Under the pieces are notes generated by a model. That model saw nothing but the letters and a program-made list of their open reading frames with translations, did no database searches and was not told where the DNA came from. From NCBI RefSeq assembly GCF_031877795.1, contig NC_133933.1, positions 2,912,632 to 2,976,631 on the forward strand: a stretch of DNA of 64,000 nucleotides, given 5' to 3'. The position numbers and the translations under genes were made by a program. Source of the DNA: Strix aluco (Eukaryota; Chordata; Aves; Strigiformes; Strigidae). This document shows, piece after piece, positions 59,501-64,000 of the stretch (position 1 is its first letter; each line of letters starts with the position of its first letter).

Positions 59501-61430
59501 AAATAAGGTCCAAGAGACACTGTAGTATAAGTTAGGATAAAATAGGGATATATTAAAAAGGTCAATATTTGCCGTCAGCAAGGAACACGATAGAGTAATA
59601 ATAGCGTAAGAGAACTTCAAAATACAATCACTGAAATACCTACTTGGGATATTACTGTGGTGGTATGTACAATGATTGTGCTGTAGAAATGGAACCAGAG
59701 TATGTAGGAAATCATGAGGACTTAAAAGTACAAGCTCCTTGAGGACATCTACAAACAAAAAGTTGTTTTTGCTATTACATATTGTTATTTCTTAACAGCA
59801 AACAAGTTTATTTAAGGCTCATGCATTTGCAACCTCTCTTTCATGCTGCTTTTCCTGAACTCGGTGTGCACCGTGGAGGGAGGCTCTACTGTGAATAGCA
59901 CGTAAAGGGAACGCCCCTGAACCAGCCAAGATTCCCTTCACCTCTGCCACTGGGAGAAAACCTGCTCAGTGGTAGATCAACCACCAGCGAGAGGCGTGCC
60001 AGCTTGTAGAAAGTGGAAGCTCAGTAAAATTACCCTTTTTCCTTCTTCTTAAACATAGCGAGTTTGATGCCTGGAACATGTCAACCAGCAGCAGTCAGGA
60101 GGACAATGAGAAAGGCACTCAAAATAAGGGGAAAATGCACACAAATCACAGCACGAAAGGTCATTTGGGCACAGGTTTCGACCTTCATCAGCATGCATAA
60201 AGATGCAGATTATATCTATTAAATAATATTTAAAAGCCTAAACTAGAAAAAAACCTAGACCTTTTTGAAGAAGGTTTTCTAAGGCAAAAGAGACACTTAC
60301 ATATAATGTCTGCATCTACAGTTTAAAAAAGCAAATCCATTCCATTCTACAAGCTATTTCAGCTTTACCTTTATTATTACACCCTCCAGAAATGGATCAT
60401 AACAATGAACACTAAAAGCTGTTATTCAGCCTAACTGGGTCACCATGCACCCTTCTGAGGGGAGCGTTAGTATTTCAATTTTAATGTAAGATTTGGGATT
60501 TGATTCTAAACTGACTGACGCCTGTATTCTGGAGTTAGTCCTTGAACACGCCCCTTCCCTTATCAGGTAGCAAACTGCTCTCCCAAAATGCAGGCTGACT
60601 TTCTGTGCACACAGTCTGCATGCCTAGGGAAGTGGAAACATTAATTTTAACCTGACGAAACCAGAATGATTTAGAATAGGACCAACGGCACTCTCAATGT
60701 ATCGACAGTATTAACATAAACAATCCCAACCTACAGAGTATCTACTAAGCACGTGCGCTTGCAAAACTGGAATTTCAACTTCCAAGCAGGTGACTGCCTA
60801 GAACAGGTCCTTCCTGACTGCAGTTACACTACAACAACTTACCAATACAAGCGTTTCTAAGTTCTGGAGGACTATAGGAATTTAGCAGAGTTAAGAGCTT
60901 ATGGGCAAATTCAATTCGCTCCTGCCACTGGATGAGAGCTTGCTTCACATCTGCAAATGCAAAAACCACAGAAATCTCTTCAGTTCGTTTCTCAAAAGCT
61001 CATTAAATAAAGCACAGAGTTTTACTGCTGAAGAATCTCATTTTCCTCTAGCCTGATTATCATCAATCTAGAAATCTATCAAATCTCCCCAGTCTATTGC
61101 TATTACATTTACTTAATCTAGTTTCATATTATGTCAATAAATAATTTAATAAGTAACAATTTACTAACTGTTAATAATCATCTCTCCTACTGTATGGGAA
61201 ATTTTTAAACACAGTTAATGAGCAAGATAAAATACTAGGTTTCGGGTCCTGAAAATTAATTAACAGGCCACAGGCATAATCCTTTGAAGAGTTATAACCA
61301 AACCTTTTCTTTGAAGGTAGGGACGTGTCGATTTAAGAACCGAAAGGAAAATAGACAGAAGTTCTACCAGGTCTCCAGTCACATGGCAAGCTGTGGCCTC
61401 GTGGTACATCATGTGCAACGTGTTAAAGGA
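52954..61430 (-). CDS. USP34: USP34, ubiquitin-specific protease 34, C-terminal 575 residues (ten exons)
   Basis: Overview entry; the gene enters from beyond 64000. The ten exons join in frame to 575 residues plus stop. Stretches such as CHVTGDLVELLSIFLSVLKS, GKSNIRPPRPELNMCLLPTM, YHQFIHLLCRVAINCEKF and the ending ISGKGNQAAS agree with the USP34 C-terminus as I recall it. USP34 is a deubiquitinase of about 3,500 residues reported to act on AXIN in Wnt signalling and in DNA damage responses. The Cys/His catalytic domain lies in exons outside this window. The piece here is helical-repeat-like up to the last exon, which is a Ser/Glu-rich, probably disordered tail with a KRRR cluster. No disruption was seen. 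Confidence 0.95.
53877..54036 (-). CDS. USP34: USP34 exon I
   Basis: 160 bp, phase 0 to 1. It encodes DLRALALLLSVHTPKQLNSA and a Gln/Glu/Lys-rich helix (QQQRNSLQEQEAKDRK). The acceptor is tttag and the donor gtttgc. Confidence 0.95.
54563..54709 (-). CDS. USP34: USP34 exon H
   Basis: 49 codons, phase 0 to 0. It encodes VQGQVFSEANCANLINTLIT and QRVEISKASSTLNG. The acceptor is tcacag and the donor gtgagt. Confidence 0.95.
54842..54982 (-). CDS. USP34: USP34 exon G
   Basis: 47 codons, phase 0 to 0. It encodes SAMSKNCVKLLCEDPVFAEY and VYTFLTHFLLK. A (GA)n tract on the + strand (about 54999-55021) forms the pyrimidine tract before its acceptor. Confidence 0.95.
55398..55477 (-). CDS. USP34: USP34 exon F
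   Basis: 80 bp, phase 1 to 0. It encodes VLVAYEGLPLHLALFPKLWT and ELCQTQ. The acceptor is tttcag and the donor gtaaga. Confidence 0.94.
55478..57123 (-). other. USP34 intron between exons E and F
   Basis: 1.6 kb without an exon that fits the phase. Open frames on both strands near 56.2-56.7 kb carry no family signature. No repeat family was recognised. Confidence 0.55.
57124..57247 (-). CDS. USP34: USP34 exon E
   Basis: 124 bp, phase 0 to 1. It encodes GKDDVYDRMLLDYFFSYHQF and CEKFTETLVKM. The open frame continues upstream past another AG at about 57276, but only the acceptor cttcag before GGC keeps phase with exon D. Confidence 0.93.
58185..59270. repeat. Old palindromic interspersed repeat with two pairs of inverted arms
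   Basis: Arm 58185-58240 and arm 58451-58506 are inverted copies: 56 bp aligned without gaps, 46 matching by my count. A second looser inverted pair joins 58514-58555 and 59226-59270. Arm edges carry the ttcttc/gaagaa and ggttact/agtaacc motifs. It lies in the USP34 intron between exons D and E. It resembles non-autonomous palindromic elements of reptile and bird genomes; the family name is not certain. Confidence 0.75.
59395..59519 (-). CDS. USP34: USP34 exon D
   Basis: 125 bp, phase 1 to 0. It encodes SLGPYFPCRENLKLIGGKSN and PTMVEASK. The acceptor is ctacag and the donor gtacgt. Confidence 0.95.
59644..59748 (-). CDS. USP34: USP34 exon C
   Basis: 105 bp, phase 1 to 1. It encodes VLKELVLLSPHDFLHTLVPF and HHSNIP. 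The acceptor is ttgtag and the donor gtaggt. Confidence 0.95.
59749..60842 (-). other. USP34 intron between exons B and C
   Basis: 1.1 kb, AT-rich. No exon, RNA gene or repeat family was recognised. Confidence 0.55.
60843..60950 (-). CDS. USP34: USP34 exon B
   Basis: 108 bp, phase 1 to 1. It encodes VKQALIQWQERIEFAHKLLT and SPPELRNACI. The acceptor is ttgcag and the donor gtaagt. Confidence 0.95.
61304..61430 (-). CDS. USP34: USP34 exon A (first in window)
   Basis: 127 bp on the - strand, phase 0 to 1. It encodes SFNTLHMMYHEATACHVTGD and SVLKSTRPYLQRK. The acceptor is tttacag and the donor gtttgg. Confidence 0.93.
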
Positions 61431-64000
61431 CTGTAAAGAAAAAAATGCCAAAACTTTATGTTGCCAAATTAACATCCTTGTTATCATGTCTGTTTCTATC
61501 CTACAGATACTGCTTTTACATTTATTTTAAACTCAAACAAGATGGATCAAAATACACTGTGGTAGATGTAATGACGAAATCACTCAAAGGTAACAACCTT
61601 TAAAAAGAAAATATATCTGTATAGAAAATCAGTGTATGTACAAATAGATTCTTAAAGGAAAAAAAAACAAAGGGGGGGCAGGGGGGAAAGGGTCAGAAAG
61701 AGAGAAGGAAAGAGAGAGAAGAAATGAACGACCAGGTATCCTCTCTAATTGCTGACCCCGACATCCAGTTTTGGTACCAGTGAACACCAGGTAGTCTTGT
61801 ACGGAGGGAGGGGGTAATCTGAAACCCGCCTTTGGTCGAAAGGCTGATTTTTGTTCTTCTCACCTAACCCAAAAACTGGAGTCATATTAAATTTTTGTCA
61901 TGCACATGCCAGAGGGGAACGGAATTTGTAACATTTATTGTAACATTAACCCCTCTGCAAGTAGTTACCACCCACCTCAGCTCAAGAAACAAGCATTTTT
62001 GTGAGCACATCCAATACAGCTTATAGAGGCGTTTAAAAACTGCCTCAATTTGTTTTCAAGGTAAAAGCTTTCTATTCATGGCTCAAAATAATTACAGAGT
62101 TTTCACACAATTATCTAAAAGCCAAAAAGCAAAGCATAATTTGAGACACGGTATTTTTATATACCTGTAACCCCAATCTTTCTGCTCCAACATACATCTC
62201 ATGGTATTAGAGATGCATAAAGATGGATGTGGGTATGTGAATTTGGGGAAAAATCGAAAGGTTAATATAGATGCTAGTCATTTTTCAAACTGCTCTTTAA
62301 GGACATATGCTATATGATTGTACATCAGATGAATTACTTCTGCTTTTATAACCAATAAACCTTCTGGGCATCTGTGATTTATAGAAAAGTTGGGAAGGAA
62401 AAGCAACTCATTTCCAAACTGCAAAAATCCTAGCACAAGATGTAAGAAAAGTTATTTCACCTGCTGGGATATTTTAAAGATAGAGAAACAGTAATTTCAT
62501 TCCCTATAATGCAAAATTGTGATATGCCGTTTTCATATTATCCTGAAGATAAAAGATACGCGACCAACCCTGCCAAGTGAGGAACTTTTCTGGACGTGAC
62601 AACCCCTCGATGCAGTATTCTTCACCATGCAAAACACTTCCAGAGAACAAGGGAAAATACAAGGCCTGGTAATTTCAAGCTGTAAAGCAGCAGCAGTTTT
62701 ATCTAATTTCCAGTACCTTTTTACATAGATAAATTGTACCTTATATTACACATTCTTTATAAACTTATCTATTGTTAATATGGAGCAGGGTTAACTAAGC
62801 TGTTCTTTTTTTTATATGTATGTATATATCTTAGTTTACTTATGAGTTTCATGTATTAAAGTTACAGCTCAGTTCCTAACTTTTTAGCCCAAGTTTACTG
62901 AATACAGGCATTTTCAAGACAAAGAGGAACACATATTCTGGAGTAATTAACTGCAGTTAATTAATTAATCAATAGGCTCACATTTAGACAAGCTCCTGAA
63001 TACTCAATTTTCAAACAGCACTGCAGTGTCTTCATTTTAATTTTTCTAACTGATTTTGTAATTCCAGCTTTTTTTATCACACTTTTTCCCAGGAAATACA
63101 AACTAGTGACATAAAAAAAAGCTAAGAGGATTTTTTATATAAAAAGCGGGATTGGAATCAACCTCAAAGCATCATCTAGTCCCATCCATGCGCCTTAAGG
63201 CAGTATAAATATCATCTTTATATCCTTGATGTTTGCTCAAAGTCCTCCTGACGACTTCCAAATCCCATTTACTGTGCAGCTACAACTACCTCCTATTCAC
63301 TTGTCTTGCACCGTGGATTTTTAGCAGTTTATTATCTCTCCCTGAATACACCATTATACATACGCCAAGAATGAACTGCATCTCATTTTTACACTTTCTC
63401 CAACATATCCAGACAATCTTGATTTTTATTCTTGTTCTCAAAAGGATCTAGTGTCCTTCCCCATTTTGCATTGCCAGTATATTTAATAAATACACATACT
63501 CATCCCTCAACTCAATAATGGAAGTGTTGAATAGAACCCAAGACCCATCTTAAGAAAAAAAAAAAAAAAAAAAAAAAAGAGATAAACACTGGATGTGCCC
63601 TTTTCCAGTCTATTGGTATCTCACCCATCTTAAAAAAGTAGCCAGTAACTTTTCAGAGGTTTTTCAGCAATGTCTTTTAGGCTTTTCCTACGTTACTGCA
63701 GGACAGTATGAGTGGATCTGCAGAGTGAAACCGCTGGTGGGCAGGGGCTTGACATGCAAACTGTACCCACTTCAGGGCTGTGCTATTTCTTCTTTTTTTC
63801 CTATTTTGAACTCCCTCTGGTCTGGTCTCATGGACCAAATACCCATTTACAACTGGAATACACTACATACACTCCAGAAATGCATTTTAGGTTTAGTTTC
63901 ATCAAAAAGATATCTAGTTTGTGTGCTCTTAGACAACTCCTTGCTAACAAAAGCACAATAGGTAGGAAAGCTCGGGAGAATTGCCTCAGAGGTGCCTCAA
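61431..64000 (-). other. USP34 intron upstream of exon A (continues out of window)
   Basis: No further USP34 exon was found up to the window edge. The stretch contains an A/G-rich tract at about 61660-61720, a poly-A run at about 63556-63578 and a possible CR1 remnant. The 122-codon open frame at 63593-63961 on the + strand has no recognised signature. Confidence 0.55.
63145..63330 (-). mobile_element. Possible CR1 remnant
   Basis: The + strand stretch ggattggaatcaacctcaaa followed by catctagtcccatcc resembles a reversed CR1 3' end. Later sequence (about 63218-63260) loosely follows the CR1 pattern. It is strongly diverged, so the call is tentative. Confidence 0.4.

Noticed and set aside
63593..63961. 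A 122-codon open frame on the + strand near the window end.
   Set aside because: It has no recognised domain, lies in a USP34 intron after a poly-A run, and may be part of an old retroposon; there is no evidence for a gene.
1..64000. CRISPR arrays, tRNA or rRNA genes, and intact retroviral genes.
   Set aside because: None was seen on reading the window; the only repeats found are CR1 fragments, simple tracts, the minisatellite, a tandem duplication and the palindromic element.

Overview
The window looks like avian nuclear DNA. It has AT-rich introns with GT-AG boundaries, fairly short introns, several CR1 retroposon 3' ends, one CpG island, and the gene order AHSA2 - USP34 that I know from human 2p15. 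No prokaryotic feature, CRISPR array, rRNA or tRNA was seen. Family names below come from recalled protein sequences; no search was run.

Region 1 (about 487-36767, + strand) is the 3' part of a very large cadherin gene. I could place 39 consecutive coding exons. All junctions agree in phase and together encode about 2,367 residues without a stop. The protein has about 20 complete extracellular cadherin (EC) repeats, then a juxtamembrane segment resembling the membrane-adjacent domain of CDH23/PCDH15-type cadherins, one transmembrane helix (34946-35017) and an acidic cytoplasmic tail of about 130 residues. The 5' exons lie left of the window. Five EC linkers have lost the DxNDN calcium motif, and one 945-bp exon carries three linkers. 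I do not recognise an established symbol. I recall no cadherin at the human AHSA2P-USP34 locus.

Region 2 (about 37140-47734, + strand) is AHSA2, an HSP90 co-chaperone of the Aha1 family. It starts in a CpG island only 720 bp after the cadherin stop codon. Nine coding exons give an intact 337-residue protein. Intron 2 opens with an 11-bp minisatellite.

Region 3 (47735-52372) is the spacer between the convergent AHSA2 and USP34 genes. No gene was recognised in it. It contains one GC-richer patch near 51.9-52.1 kb.

Region 4 (about 52373-61430, - strand, with the gene continuing beyond 64000) is the 3' end of USP34, a very large ubiquitin-specific protease. Ten exons encode the last 575 residues in frame; the catalytic domain lies outside the window. 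One USP34 intron holds an old palindromic repeat with two pairs of inverted arms (58185-59270). The last 2.5 kb is intron with no recognised exon.

The three genes are neighbours without evident functional linkage: an adhesion receptor, a chaperone regulator and a deubiquitinase. The most unusual item is the intact giant cadherin.
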